Origin: Kocuria rhizophila DC2201
GTDB taxonomy: Bacteria > Actinomycetota > Actinomycetes > Actinomycetales > Micrococcaceae
Reading direction: 5' to 3'
NCBI RefSeq assembly: GCF_000010285.1
Contig: NC_010617.1
Coordinates: 1,922,001-1,986,000, forward strand
Length of the DNA: 64,000 nucleotides
The translations under genes were made by a program, and so were the position numbers. Below, in pieces: positions 1-9,961 of the stretch. Positions within the stretch are counted from its first letter, which is position 1, and the number at the start of each line of letters is the position of its first letter. The notes under the pieces are model-generated. The model had not been told where the DNA came from. It did no database searches and saw only the letters and a list, made by a program, of their open reading frames with translations.

Positions 1-220
1 GCTGTCGCTGGTCGGGACCCGGTGACGCCGGAGAGGGCCCGTGGGATGCGCGCACCACGACGCACAATCTCGACCATCCGGGCCACCTCCCTCTCCACGC
101 GCGCGGCCGACGTAATAGGTTACATGCAGATGCTTGAGGTTGCCCCTATTTGTACGGTCGCGGCCTTCCCGCGAGCACACCCCTCCTCACCGGACCGACG
201 TCGCCTCATCAGATCCGCCG
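1..220. other. Upstream region without a recognisable gene
   Basis: No convincing coding sequence is seen on either strand ahead of maf. Around 110-160 the sequence is less GC-rich than the rest, which would fit promoter DNA, but I cannot assign a specific element there. The only clear signal is the -10 hexamer at 221-226, described separately. Confidence 0.4.
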
Positions 221-226
221 TAGAGT
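221..226 (+). promoter_or_regulatory. -10 hexamer TAGAGT, leaderless maf
   Basis: TAGAGT ends 7 nt before the GTG start codon of maf at 234. There is no Shine-Dalgarno sequence in the gap, so the transcript probably starts at the start codon (inference). Confidence 0.55.
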
Positions 227-233
227 GAGGGGC

Positions 234-872
234 GTGCACCCCGCTCTCGTCCTGGCCTCACAATCACCGGCGCGCGCATCCCTGTTGGAGCGCGCACACA
301 TCCCGTACCGCGCCATCGTCTCCCACGTGGATGAGGACGCCCTCGTGGCCGCGGAGACCCCCGAGACCCCTCCGCAGACGGCACTGTTGCTCGCCCGCGC
401 CAAGGCGGAGGCCGTCGCAGCGCTTCCGGAAGCGGAGGGGCGGCTCGTGCTGGGTTGCGACTCCGTGTTCGAGCTCGACGGCGCCCCCTACGGCAAGCCG
501 TACGAGCCGGACGTCGCGATCGAGCGCATCAGCGCCATGAGCGGGCGCACTGGCACGCTGCACACGGGCCACTGGCTCGTGGACGCGCGCACGGGCGAGG
601 CATCCGGCAACGGCCTGATCTGCTCCGCGGACGTGCACTTCGCCTCCATGACGCGCGAGGAGATCGAGGACTACGTGGCCACGGGTGAGCCCCTCCAGGT
701 CGCGGGCTCCTTCACCTTGGACGGGCGGGGATCCCAGTTCATCGAACGGGTGGACGGGGATCCGAACGCCGTGATCGGGCTGAGCCTGTCCACCCTGCGT
801 ACCCTGCTCGCCGGGGTAGGGATCCGGGCGTCCTCGTGGTGGGGTGCCGCAGTACAGGGTGGGGCGCAATGA
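234..872 (+). CDS. maf: Maf family nucleotide pyrophosphatase
   Basis: Predicted cytosolic house-cleaning nucleoside triphosphate pyrophosphatase of the Maf/YhdE family (212 aa). Family members hydrolyse non-canonical or modified NTPs to NMP plus PPi. The N-terminus VLASQSPARASLLE matches the family substrate-binding motif (LASxSPRRxxLL). The internal CDSVFELDG segment carries the acidic residue of the metal site, and GKP follows at the usual distance. GTG at 234 is chosen because the conserved core begins at once and a -10 hexamer lies 7 nt upstream; the frame stays open further 5' but has no family similarity there. The biotin carboxylase gene follows 104 bp downstream. The same pairing with an acyl-CoA carboxylase locus is known from mycobacteria. 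Confidence 0.9.
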   Translation: MHPALVLASQSPARASLLERAHIPYRAIVSHVDEDALVAAETPETPPQTALLLARAKAEAVAALPEAEGRLVLGCDSVFELDGAPYGKPYEPDVAIERISAMSGRTGTLHTGHWLVDARTGEASGNGLICSADVHFASMTREEIEDYVATGEPLQVAGSFTLDGRGSQFIERVDGDPNAVIGLSLSTLRTLLAGVGIRASSWWGAAVQGGAQ

Positions 873-940
873 TTTGTAGATCTTCCACAGTTACCGCACC
901 GCGGTACCCCCGCGCTTAGGCGTTCCCCGGCGGGGGGCAC

Positions 941-946
941 TAGCCT
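941..946 (+). promoter_or_regulatory. -10 hexamer TAGCCT upstream of accA
   Basis: TAGCCT lies 30 nt before the GTG start at 977, with TTAGGC about 19 nt further upstream as a possible -35. Unlike its neighbours this gene has a leader with a strong ribosome binding site (AAGGAG at 964-969). Confidence 0.4.
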
Positions 947-976
947 TTCGGCAGAGAGTCGACAAGGAGCTATCAC

Positions 977-2788
977 GTGACCACCACCTCGCGGCAGCAA
1001 GAGGCCGCCACCGCAACCCGCCCCATCACCAAGGTCCTCGTGGCCAACCGGGGGGAGATCGCGGTGCGCGTGATCCGCGCCGCCCGTGACGAGGGCATTG
1101 CCTCGGTGGCCGTGTATGCGGACCCGGACCGGGACGCCCTGCACGTCCGCATGGCGGACGAGGCCCACTCCCTGGGCGGCACCACAGCCGCGGACTCGTA
1201 CCTGCAGATCGACAAGGTGCTCGACGCCGCACGGCGCTCGGGCGCGGACGCCATCCACCCCGGCTACGGCTTTCTGTCCGAGAACGCGGAGTTCGCGGCG
1301 GCCGTGATCAGCGCCGGGCTCACCTGGATCGGCCCGCCGCCCGCGGCGATTGCCCAGCTGGGTGACAAGGTCGCGGCCCGCCACATCGCGGAGAAGGTCG
1401 ACGCCCCGCAGGTCCCCGGCACCGCGGACCCCGTGACCTCGGCCCAGGAGGTGCTCGACTTCGTGGACGAGCACGGCCTGCCGATCGCCATCAAGGCCGC
1501 ATTCGGCGGCGGTGGCCGAGGCATCAAGGTGGTCCGCGAACGCGATGCCATCCCCGAGCTCTACGAGTCCGCCGTGCGCGAGGCCACCGCGGCCTTCGGA
1601 CGTGGCGAGTGCTTCGTGGAGCGCTTCCTGGACGCGCCCCGCCACGTGGAGACCCAGTGCCTCGCGGACCAGTACGGCAACGTGGTCGTGGTCTCCACCC
1701 GCGACTGCTCGCTGCAGCGCCGCAACCAGAAGCTCGTGGAGGAGGCTCCCGCCCCGTTCCTCACTGAGGAGCAAAACCGCCGGCTCTACGAGTCCTCCAA
1801 GGCCATCCTGCGGGAGGCCGACTACCAGGGCGCCGGAACCTGCGAGTTCCTCGTGGGCCAGGACGGCACCATCTCCTTCCTGGAGGTCAACACCCGGCTG
1901 CAGGTGGAGCACCCCGTGTCCGAGGAGGTCTCCGGACTGGACCTGGTCCGCGAGCAGTTCCGCATCGCCCGCGGCGAGGCCCTGGGCTACGGGGACCCCG
2001 GGATCCGCGGTCACAGCTTCGAGTTCCGCATCAACGGTGAGGACGCCGGACGCAACTTCATGCCCTCCCCCGGCACGTTGACCACGTTCACGGTGCCCTC
2101 GGGACCCGGTGTGCGCGTGGACTCCGGCGTGGAGGCCGGTGAGACCGTGGGCGGGAACTTCGACTCGATGCTCGCCAAGCTCATCGTCACCGGCGCCACC
2201 CGCACCCAGGCCCTCGAGCGCTCGCGCCGTGCGCTGCAGGAGCTGAGCATCGAAGGCATGCCCACCGTGGTGCCGTTCCACCGTGCGGTGGTCTCCGATC
2301 CGGCGTTCGCCCCGGCGGACGGCACCCCGTTCACCGTGCACACCCGGTGGATCGAGACCGAGTTCGACAACCGGATCGAGCCCTTCACGGCCGCGCCCGA
2401 GCCCTCCGCGGAGGAGCCTGAGCGGCAGAGCATCGTGGTGGAGGTCGGCGGCAAGCGCCTCGAGGTGACCATACCCCAGCTCGCGGGGGCCGCCCGCCCG
2501 GCCGCTGCGGCCCAGCCCAAGGCCCGCAAGCAGCGCGGCACGCGCGGCGGCTCCGCGGCCCGTGGCGCCTCGGGGGACGAGCTGACCTCGCCCATGCAGG
2601 GCACCATTGTCAAGATCGCCGCGTCCAACGGGGACGAAGTCTCCGAGGGGGACCTGATCGTCGTGCTCGAGGCCATGAAGATGGAGCAGCCCCTGACCGC
2701 CCACAAGGCCGGCGTGCTCAAGGGACTGGAGATCTCCGAGGGGGACACCGTCTCCGCCGGGACCGTGCTGGCCACCATCACGTCCTGA
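977..2788 (+). CDS. accA: Acyl-CoA carboxylase alpha subunit (BC-BCCP)
   Basis: Biotin-dependent acetyl/propionyl-CoA carboxylase alpha chain, 603 aa. It carboxylates biotin using ATP and bicarbonate and presents carboxybiotin to a separate carboxyltransferase beta subunit for malonyl- or methylmalonyl-CoA synthesis. The biotin carboxylase part spans roughly residues 14-460: [17 protein letters not shown] at the N-terminus, the glycine-rich ATP-grasp loop [11 protein letters not shown], and [14 protein letters not shown] near the active site. A linker rich in Ala, Lys and Arg (about 500-530) leads to a C-terminal biotinyl domain with EAMKMEQ, the biotinylated lysine being about K568. The start is GTG with AAGGAG 8 nt upstream. 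A perfect hairpin at 2840-2872 follows. The beta subunit is not in this window. Confidence 0.95.
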   Translation: MTTTSRQQEAATATRPITKVLVANRGEIAVRVIRAARDEGIASVAVYADPDRDALHVRMADEAHSLGGTTAADSYLQIDKVLDAARRSGADAIHPGYGFLSENAEFAAAVISAGLTWIGPPPAAIAQLGDKVAARHIAEKVDAPQVPGTADPVTSAQEVLDFVDEHGLPIAIKAAFGGGGRGIKVVRERDAIPELYESAVREATAAFGRGECFVERFLDAPRHVETQCLADQYGNVVVVSTRDCSLQRRNQKLVEEAPAPFLTEEQNRRLYESSKAILREADYQGAGTCEFLVGQDGTISFLEVNTRLQVEHPVSEEVSGLDLVREQFRIARGEALGYGDPGIRGHSFEFRINGEDAGRNFMPSPGTLTTFTVPSGPGVRVDSGVEAGETVGGNFDSMLAKLIVTGATRTQALERSRRALQELSIEGMPTVVPFHRAVVSDPAFAPADGTPFTVHTRWIETEFDNRIEPFTAAPEPSAEEPERQSIVVEVGGKRLEVTIPQLAGAARPAAAAQPKARKQRGTRGGSAARGASGDELTSPMQGTIVKIAASNGDEVSEGDLIVVLEAMKMEQPLTAHKAGVLKGLEISEGDTVSAGTVLATITS

Positions 2789-2839
2789 CCCCGCGGGTCG
2801 GCGGGGCGTCCTGAGGCGTCGCGCACCCCACCGCTCCCC

Positions 2840-2872
2840 TGCTGCCCCGGTCCACCGCGGACCGGGGCAGCA
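2840..2872 (+). terminator. Hairpin terminator after accA
   Basis: Perfect 14-bp stem TGCTGCCCCGGTCC / GGACCGGGGCAGCA around a 5-nt loop, about 50 bp past the stop codon. No T tract follows, which is usual in this genome. Confidence 0.75.
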
Positions 2873-2908
2873 GCGTGCCAGCCCCCCCCGGCGCGGGGGT
2901 CTCTTCCA

Positions 2909-2958
2909 GCGGCGGTCTGCCCGAGTGCCGCGGTCTCCCCCAGCGACGGTCTCCCCCA
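2909..2958. repeat. Degenerate 16-18-bp tandem repeat
   Basis: Three short units of the type GCGRCGGTCTCCCCCA lie at 2909-2926, 2927-2942 and 2943-2958, in the spacer between accA and the MHS transporter. The last two differ at two positions. They resemble, at the level of CCG..GGTCTNCC, the 17-bp repeat at 13906-13991. Function unknown. Confidence 0.5.
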
Positions 2959-2975
2959 GCGTCAAGGGTCTGTCT

Positions 2976-3007
2976 CACATGGTGAACATCGGAATTCACC
3001 ATGTGGT
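2976..3007. promoter_or_regulatory. Inverted-repeat operator upstream of MHS transporter
   Basis: CACATGGTGAA (2976-2986) and TTCACCATGTG (2995-3005) are perfect 11-bp inverted arms with an 8-nt spacer. The right arm continues as TTCACCATGTGGTA, almost identical to a site at 44870-44883 upstream of the amino-acid permease. The right arm overlaps a possible -35 (TTCACC 2995-3000), placed 18 nt before TATCTT at 3019-3024. This looks like a repressor site for a dimeric TetR- or GntR-type regulator (inference). Confidence 0.6.
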
Positions 3008-3062
3008 ATTTCCGCCCCTATCTTGTAGTCATTCTTGGAACTGACTGCTGATGAGGTGCTTC

Positions 3063-4475
3063 ATGTCTTCGACCGCGTCCACCGTGGGCCCCGGTTCACC
3101 CCCATTGAGCGAGCGCGTGCCCCGGGGCCGCGTGATCCTGGCGTCCCTGGTGGGCACCACGATCGAGTTCTACGACTTCTACGTCTACGCGACGGCCGCG
3201 GTGGCGGTGTTTCCCGCCCTGTTCTTCACGGGCAACGACGACACCGCCAAGCTGCTGGCCTCGATGGCCACGTTCGCCGCGGCGTTCTTCGGCCGGCCCA
3301 TCGGCTCCGTGATCTTCGGGCACTTCGGGGACCGCATCGGGCGCAAGGCCACCCTGATCGGTGCGCTGCTGACCATGGGCATCGCCACGTTCCTCATCGG
3401 CGTGCTGCCCACGTACTACCAGATCGGCGTGTGGGCGCCTCTGATCCTCACGATCCTGCGCTTCTGCCAGGGTCTGGGTCTGGGCGGCGAGTGGTCGGGG
3501 GCGTCCCTACTGGCCACCGAGTACGCCGAGGAGGGCAAGCGGGCGCGGGCGGCCATGTGGCCCCAGCTGGGTGCGCCGTTCGGGTTCATCCTGGCCAACG
3601 GCTTCTTCCTGCTGCTGACCGTGGCCATGCAGTTCGGCACGGCGGGCCATGATCTCGGCACCGGCCACCCGTTCCTGGTGTGGGGCTGGCGCATCCCTTT
3701 CCTGGCCTCCGTGGTCATGGTGCTGCTGGGCCTGTGGGTGCGCGTGAAGCTCGAGGAGACCCCCGTGTTCAAGCACGCGGAGAAGCAGGGTGAGAAGGTC
3801 ACCGCTCCCGTGCTGGAGGTCTTCAAGACCTCGTGGGTGCAGATCGTGCAGGGCACGTTCATCATGCTGGCCACCTACGTGCTGTTCTACCTGATGACCG
3901 CGTGGATCCTCTCCTACGGCATCGGCAAGCCCGCCGGAGGTGGGCTGGGCATCCAGTACCGCACCTTCCTGGTGCTGCAGCTGCTGGCCGTGCTGCTCTT
4001 CGCGGCCATGGTGCCGGTGTCCGGGTGGCTCGCGGACCGCTTCGGCCGCCGCTCCTCGCAGCTGGTGATCACGTCCCTGATCCTGGTCTTCGGCCTCACG
4101 TTCGGGCTCATCATGGACCCCTCGCTCGTGGGCACCGGTGAGGACGCCTCCCTGCTGCGCGTGCTGTTCTTCCTGACCGTGGGCATGACCCTCATGGGCC
4201 TCACGTTCGGCTCGATGTCCGCGATCCTGCCCGAGCTGTTCCCCACCAACGTGCGCTACACCGGTTCCGGGATCGCGTACAACGTGGCCTCGATCCTGGG
4301 CGCGGCCATCACGCCGTACATTGCCGTGACGCTCAACGCGAACTTCGGTGTGGGCTCGGTGGGGCTGTACCTCTCCTTCGCGGCAGTCATCACCCTGGTG
4401 GCCCTGTGGTTCTCCCCCGAGACCCGCCACGTGGACATGAACACCGTGGGTGCCGCGCGGGTGGTCGTGGAGTAG
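3063..4475 (+). CDS. MFS transporter, MHS (metabolite:H+ symporter) family
   Basis: Twelve-helix major facilitator of the metabolite:H+ symporter subgroup, 470 aa, inner membrane. The loop 2-3 signature GRPIGSVIFGHFGDRIGRK and the loop 4-5 stretch FCQGLGLGGEWSG are characteristic of the ShiA/KgtP/ProP-type group. Members move organic acids, osmolytes or aromatic compounds; the substrate here cannot be read from sequence. I prefer ATG at 3063 over the in-frame ATG at 3051, because GATGAGG sits upstream of 3063 and nothing useful precedes 3051. The gene is monocistronic: an operator-like inverted repeat stands upstream and a 21-bp hairpin follows. The shared operator motif suggests co-regulation with the amine permease at 44994 (inference). 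Confidence 0.9.
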   Translation: MSSTASTVGPGSPPLSERVPRGRVILASLVGTTIEFYDFYVYATAAVAVFPALFFTGNDDTAKLLASMATFAAAFFGRPIGSVIFGHFGDRIGRKATLIGALLTMGIATFLIGVLPTYYQIGVWAPLILTILRFCQGLGLGGEWSGASLLATEYAEEGKRARAAMWPQLGAPFGFILANGFFLLLTVAMQFGTAGHDLGTGHPFLVWGWRIPFLASVVMVLLGLWVRVKLEETPVFKHAEKQGEKVTAPVLEVFKTSWVQIVQGTFIMLATYVLFYLMTAWILSYGIGKPAGGGLGIQYRTFLVLQLLAVLLFAAMVPVSGWLADRFGRRSSQLVITSLILVFGLTFGLIMDPSLVGTGEDASLLRVLFFLTVGMTLMGLTFGSMSAILPELFPTNVRYTGSGIAYNVASILGAAITPYIAVTLNANFGVGSVGLYLSFAAVITLVALWFSPETRHVDMNTVGAARVVVE

Positions 4476-4493
4476 CCCTCCGCCGCCCCAGGG

Positions 4494-4544
4494 ACGACGA
4501 CGCCGCGGTGACCTTCGCAGAAGAGGTCACCGCGGCGTCGTCGT
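4494..4544. terminator. Long bidirectional hairpin terminator
   Basis: Perfect 21-bp stem (4494-4514 with 4524-4544) and a 9-nt loop, between the convergent MHS transporter and lpdA. Both arms contain the recurrent 10-mer ACGACGCCGC or its complement. It could serve both genes. Confidence 0.8.
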
Positions 4545-4563
4545 ACCGCGGCCGAGAACTGGG

Positions 4564-5997
4564 TCAGCGGTGGACGTGCAGGCGGCGGGCGGCCTCGGCG
4601 ATCGTGCCGGACAGGGACGGGTAGACCGCGAAGGTGTCCGAGAGGTCGTCAACGCCCAGGCGGTGCGTGACGGCGAGGGCGATCGGGAAGATCAGCTCGG
4701 AGGCGCGCGGGCCCACCACCACGCCGCCCATCACGGTGCCGCTGCCGCGGCGGGCGAAGATCTTCACGAAGCCGTCCTCCACTGCCATCATCTTGGCGCG
4801 CGGGTTGGTGGCCAGGTTCATGGTCATCCCGGTGAACATGGTGGGGTCCGCCTCGACGTCCTGCTGGGTGATACCCACGGACGCGATCTCTGGGGAGGTG
4901 AAGATGTTGGAGGCCACCTCGTCCGTGCGCAGCGGGTGGACGGTGTCGCCCAGGATGTGGGCCACGGCGATGCGCCCCTGCATGGCGGCCACGGAGGCCA
5001 GCGGCATGACCCCGGTGCAGTCGCCCGCGGCGTAGATGCCGGGGGCGGTGGTGCGGGAGACGGTGTCCACGCGGATGTGGCCGGACTCGGTCATGGCCAC
5101 CCCGGCCTCCTCGAGGCCCATGTCCGCGGTGTTGGGGATGGAGCCCACGGCCAGCAGGCAGTGGGTGCCGCGGATCTTGCGGCCGTCCGAGAGGGTCACC
5201 CGCACGCCGTCGCCGGTGTTCTCCACGGCGTCCGCGCGGGAGCGGGAGAGCACGCGCAGGCCGCGGCGCTCGAAGACGTTCTCGAGCACCTGGGCGGCGT
5301 CCGTGTCCGAGCCCGGGAGCACCTGCTCGCGCGAGGAGACCAGGGTGACCTCGGAGCCCAGCCCGTTGTACGCGGAGGCGAACTCCGCACCGGTCACGCC
5401 GGAGCCCACCACGATGAGCTTCTCGGGGATCTCGGTGAGCTGGTAGATCTGCTTCCAGTTGAAGATCCGCTCGCCGTCCGGCTTGGCGGTGTCCAGCTCG
5501 CGCGGGTGCGCGCCCACGGAGACGATGACCACGTCCGCGGTGAGCTCGTAGGGCTCGTCGTCGGTGGGCTCCACCACCACGGTGTGGCGGTCCACGATCT
5601 TCCCGCGGCCCTGGACCACGCGCACGCCCACGCGCTCCAGGCCGCGCTTGATGTCACGGGACTGGGTGGCCGCCAGGCGCAGCAGGCGCACGTTGACCTT
5701 GTCCAGGTCCACGCGCAGGTTGTTGAGCTCCTCGGTGGCGTCGAGGTCGTCGCCCACGTGCACGCCGAGGTCACGCGCGGAGGCGAAGCGGTTCATGGTG
5801 TCCGCGGAGGCGATGAGCGTCTTGGACGGCACCACGTCCGTGAGCACGGCGGAACCGCCCATGCCCTGCTCCTCCACCACGGTGACGTCCGCTCCGAGCG
5901 ACGCCGCCACGAGAGCGGCCTCGTAGCCACCGGGGCCGCCGCCGATGATCACGAGCTTCTGGTCCGCGAATTCCCTCTGCACAGTCATGTCAGCCAT
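4564..5997 (-). CDS. lpdA: LpdA-type NAD(P)H-quinone reductase (flavoprotein)
   Basis: 477-aa pyridine nucleotide:disulfide oxidoreductase-family flavoprotein. It has an FAD-binding GGGPGGYEAA near the N-terminus, a second Rossmann motif (VVGSGVTGAEFASAY) for NAD(P)H, and a C-terminal dimerisation domain. The redox CxxxxC pair is absent: the position reads GMGGSAVLTDVVPSKT. The C-terminal His of the His-Glu dyad is replaced by Tyr (VYPSLSGT). This matches the mycobacterial LpdA (Rv3303c) class, which reduces quinones rather than disulfides, so it is not a lipoamide dehydrogenase. ATG at 5997 lies 7 nt from a -10 TAGGCT. The gene is divergent from purine nucleoside phosphorylase, as in mycobacteria. 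Confidence 0.85.
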   Translation of the reverse strand: MADMTVQREFADQKLVIIGGGPGGYEAALVAASLGADVTVVEEQGMGGSAVLTDVVPSKTLIASADTMNRFASARDLGVHVGDDLDATEELNNLRVDLDKVNVRLLRLAATQSRDIKRGLERVGVRVVQGRGKIVDRHTVVVEPTDDEPYELTADVVIVSVGAHPRELDTAKPDGERIFNWKQIYQLTEIPEKLIVVGSGVTGAEFASAYNGLGSEVTLVSSREQVLPGSDTDAAQVLENVFERRGLRVLSRSRADAVENTGDGVRVTLSDGRKIRGTHCLLAVGSIPNTADMGLEEAGVAMTESGHIRVDTVSRTTAPGIYAAGDCTGVMPLASVAAMQGRIAVAHILGDTVHPLRTDEVASNIFTSPEIASVGITQQDVEADPTMFTGMTMNLATNPRAKMMAVEDGFVKIFARRGSGTVMGGVVVGPRASELIFPIALAVTHRLGVDDLSDTFAVYPSLSGTIAEAARRLHVHR

Positions 5998-6004
5998 GCG
6001 CCCC

Positions 6005-6010
6005 AGCCTA
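6005..6010 (-). promoter_or_regulatory. -10 hexamer TAGGCT, leaderless lpdA
   Basis: On the minus strand TAGGCT ends 7 nt before the ATG at 5997, with no Shine-Dalgarno sequence between. It forms a compact divergent promoter pair with the pnp hexamer at 6052-6057. Confidence 0.5.
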
Positions 6011-6051
6011 CCGGGGCCCGCCCACACGCTGACGCGGCCGCCGTGCGCACC

Positions 6052-6057
6052 TAGGAT
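6052..6057 (+). promoter_or_regulatory. -10 hexamer TAGGAT, leaderless pnp
   Basis: TAGGAT is followed by exactly 6 nt and then the ATG at 6064, which predicts that transcription begins at the start codon. Confidence 0.6.
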
Positions 6058-6063
6058 GGTGCC

Positions 6064-6876
6064 ATGACTGAGACCACGGCCCAGGATCCCTTCGAACTCG
6101 CCCAGCAGGCCGCCGACGTCCTGCGTGAGCGCACCGGTGTGGCGCGGCACAAGATCGCCCTGACCCTCGGTTCCGGGTGGGGAGGTGCCGCGGACCTGCT
6201 CGGGGAGACCGTGGCCGAGATCCCCGCGCACGAGGTCCCCGGCTTCTCCAAGCCCGCCCTGGAGGGCCACGGCGGCACGCTGCGCTCCATCCGGCTGCCG
6301 GACGGCGAGCACGCCCTGGTGATCGGGGCGCGCACCCACTTCTACGAGGGCAAGGGCGTGCGCGCGGTGTCCCACGGGGTGCGCACCGCGGCGGCGGCCG
6401 GAGCGCAGTACATGATCCTCACCAACGGCTGCGGCGGGCTCAACCCGGACTGGGTTCCAGGCACGCCGGTGCTGATCAGCGACCACCTCAACCTCACGGC
6501 CCGCTCCCCGCTGGAGGGCGCCACGTTCGTGGACCTCACGGACCTCTACTCCCAGCGGCTGCGCGAGCTGGCCCGCACCGTGGACCCGTCCCTGGATGAG
6601 GGTGTCTACGCGCAGTTCCCCGGCCCGCACTACGAGACCCCCGCCGAGGTGCAGATGGCCAAGGTGCTCGGCGCGGACCTCGTGGGCATGTCCACCGCGC
6701 TGGAGGCCATCGCGGCCCGCCAGGCCGGGCTGGAGATCCTCGGCATGTCCCTGGTGACCAACGCGGCCGCGGGCATCAGCCCCGAGGCGCTGTCCCACGA
6801 GGAGGTCCTCGAGGCCGGCCGGGCCGCCGGTCCGCGCATCTCCCGGCTGCTCGCGGAGATCGTGGGCAAGCTCTGA
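6064..6876 (+). CDS. punA: Purine nucleoside phosphorylase
   Basis: Trimeric (class I, mammalian-like) purine nucleoside phosphorylase, 270 aa. It splits (deoxy)inosine and guanosine with phosphate to base plus pentose-1-phosphate in purine salvage. [10 protein letters not shown] is the phosphate loop. [12 protein letters not shown] holds the base-binding Glu, and VTNAAAG holds the Asn that specifies 6-oxopurines. [15 protein letters not shown] is the conserved Met-Ser-Thr segment. Length is normal. The ATG is 6 nt after a -10 hexamer, so the mRNA is probably leaderless. Divergent to lpdA. Confidence 0.93.
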   Translation: MTETTAQDPFELAQQAADVLRERTGVARHKIALTLGSGWGGAADLLGETVAEIPAHEVPGFSKPALEGHGGTLRSIRLPDGEHALVIGARTHFYEGKGVRAVSHGVRTAAAAGAQYMILTNGCGGLNPDWVPGTPVLISDHLNLTARSPLEGATFVDLTDLYSQRLRELARTVDPSLDEGVYAQFPGPHYETPAEVQMAKVLGADLVGMSTALEAIAARQAGLEILGMSLVTNAAAGISPEALSHEEVLEAGRAAGPRISRLLAEIVGKL

Positions 6877-6926
6877 CCCGCCGTCGGACGGCGACGGAAT
6901 GTCAGCAAGTGCGGGTGCCAGGCACT

Positions 6927-6932
6927 AGACTG
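6927..6932 (+). promoter_or_regulatory. -10 hexamer TAGACT upstream of 6982 gene
   Basis: TAGACT in the spacer after punA, about 50 nt before the ATG at 6982. The following leader carries a ribosome binding site (AAAGGGTG). Confidence 0.45.
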
Positions 6933-6981
6933 GCCCCACGACAGTACTGGGCCCGCCACGGCGGTCTGAAAGGGTGAACTC

Positions 6982-7407
6982 ATGGTCAGAAGAGCAGAAG
7001 CCGAGTCCAACGCGCGCCGTGCGTCCACCGGGCGCACCACCGAGGACGGCAGCCACGCCGTGGACGCGGAGACCCGCACCGCCCACGAGCACCAGGGCCG
7101 CCGCAGGCCGCAGTACTCGGGCGAGGGCGAGATCGTGAAGAACGCCATCCTCTTCGGCGGCGGCATGGTCACCATCGTGGTGAGCCTGTGGCTGTTCAGC
7201 ACCTACCCGGAGAACTGGTGGCTGTTCTTCCTGGGCATCCTGGCCTACGGCCTGGCCCTGATGGTCCCCACCCTGTTCCTCAACGGCGCCACCGCCAAGC
7301 ACTCCACCGGCGGCACCGAGGTCACCCTGGACCTGCCGCGCAACGCGTCCGAGATGGCGCAGCGCGCCGTTGGCGCCGGCGAGCAGAAGCAGGACCGCGC
7401 CGTCTGA
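6982..7407 (+). CDS. Small two-helix membrane protein, hypothetical
   Basis: 141-aa protein that I do not recognise as a named family. The first 55 residues are charged and hydrophilic. Two hydrophobic helices follow: NAILFGGGMVTIVVSLWLF and, after TYPENW, WLFFLGILAYGLALMVPTLF. A short charged tail ends the protein. It looks like a small integral inner-membrane protein with both ends in the cytoplasm (inference). AAAGGG lies about 7 nt before the ATG. A perfect hairpin terminator follows at 7435-7472, so it is transcribed alone. Confidence 0.75.
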   Translation: MVRRAEAESNARRASTGRTTEDGSHAVDAETRTAHEHQGRRRPQYSGEGEIVKNAILFGGGMVTIVVSLWLFSTYPENWWLFFLGILAYGLALMVPTLFLNGATAKHSTGGTEVTLDLPRNASEMAQRAVGAGEQKQDRAV

Positions 7408-7434
7408 CCCGGCGCACGCACTCGAGCACTCCCC

Positions 7435-7472
7435 AGCAGCCCCGCTCCGTCACCGCGACGAGCGGGGCTGCT
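7435..7472 (+). terminator. Hairpin terminator
   Basis: Perfect 12-bp stem AGCAGCCCCGCT / AGCGGGGCTGCT around a 14-nt loop, 28 bp after the stop of the small membrane protein gene. Confidence 0.75.
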
Positions 7473-7628
7473 GCGCATCCCGGCCCCGGACGACGCCGCA
7501 CCGCACGTGGGTCTCAAGCGTCCAGTTCCGGGGTCGTGGCCAACGACGTGCCGGGTGCCAGTGCCAGTGCCACCAGCACCAGCCGTCTCCTGCGAGCGTC
7601 CGTCGTCACGTCCGGAGGCCGGTGCGCG

Positions 7629-9923
<2,295 letters not shown>

Positions 9924-9961
9924 TCAGCCGATGGGCCGCGGGGCCGACTCCCCCGGGGACA

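Noticed and set aside
671-2965. 764-codon minus-strand frame opposite the biotin carboxylase gene
   Set aside because: Shadow of accA; composition is low-complexity and no motif is present.
4450-6054. Plus-strand frame of 534 codons rich in His and Gly
   Set aside because: Antisense to lpdA, which has complete family motifs; no start signal.
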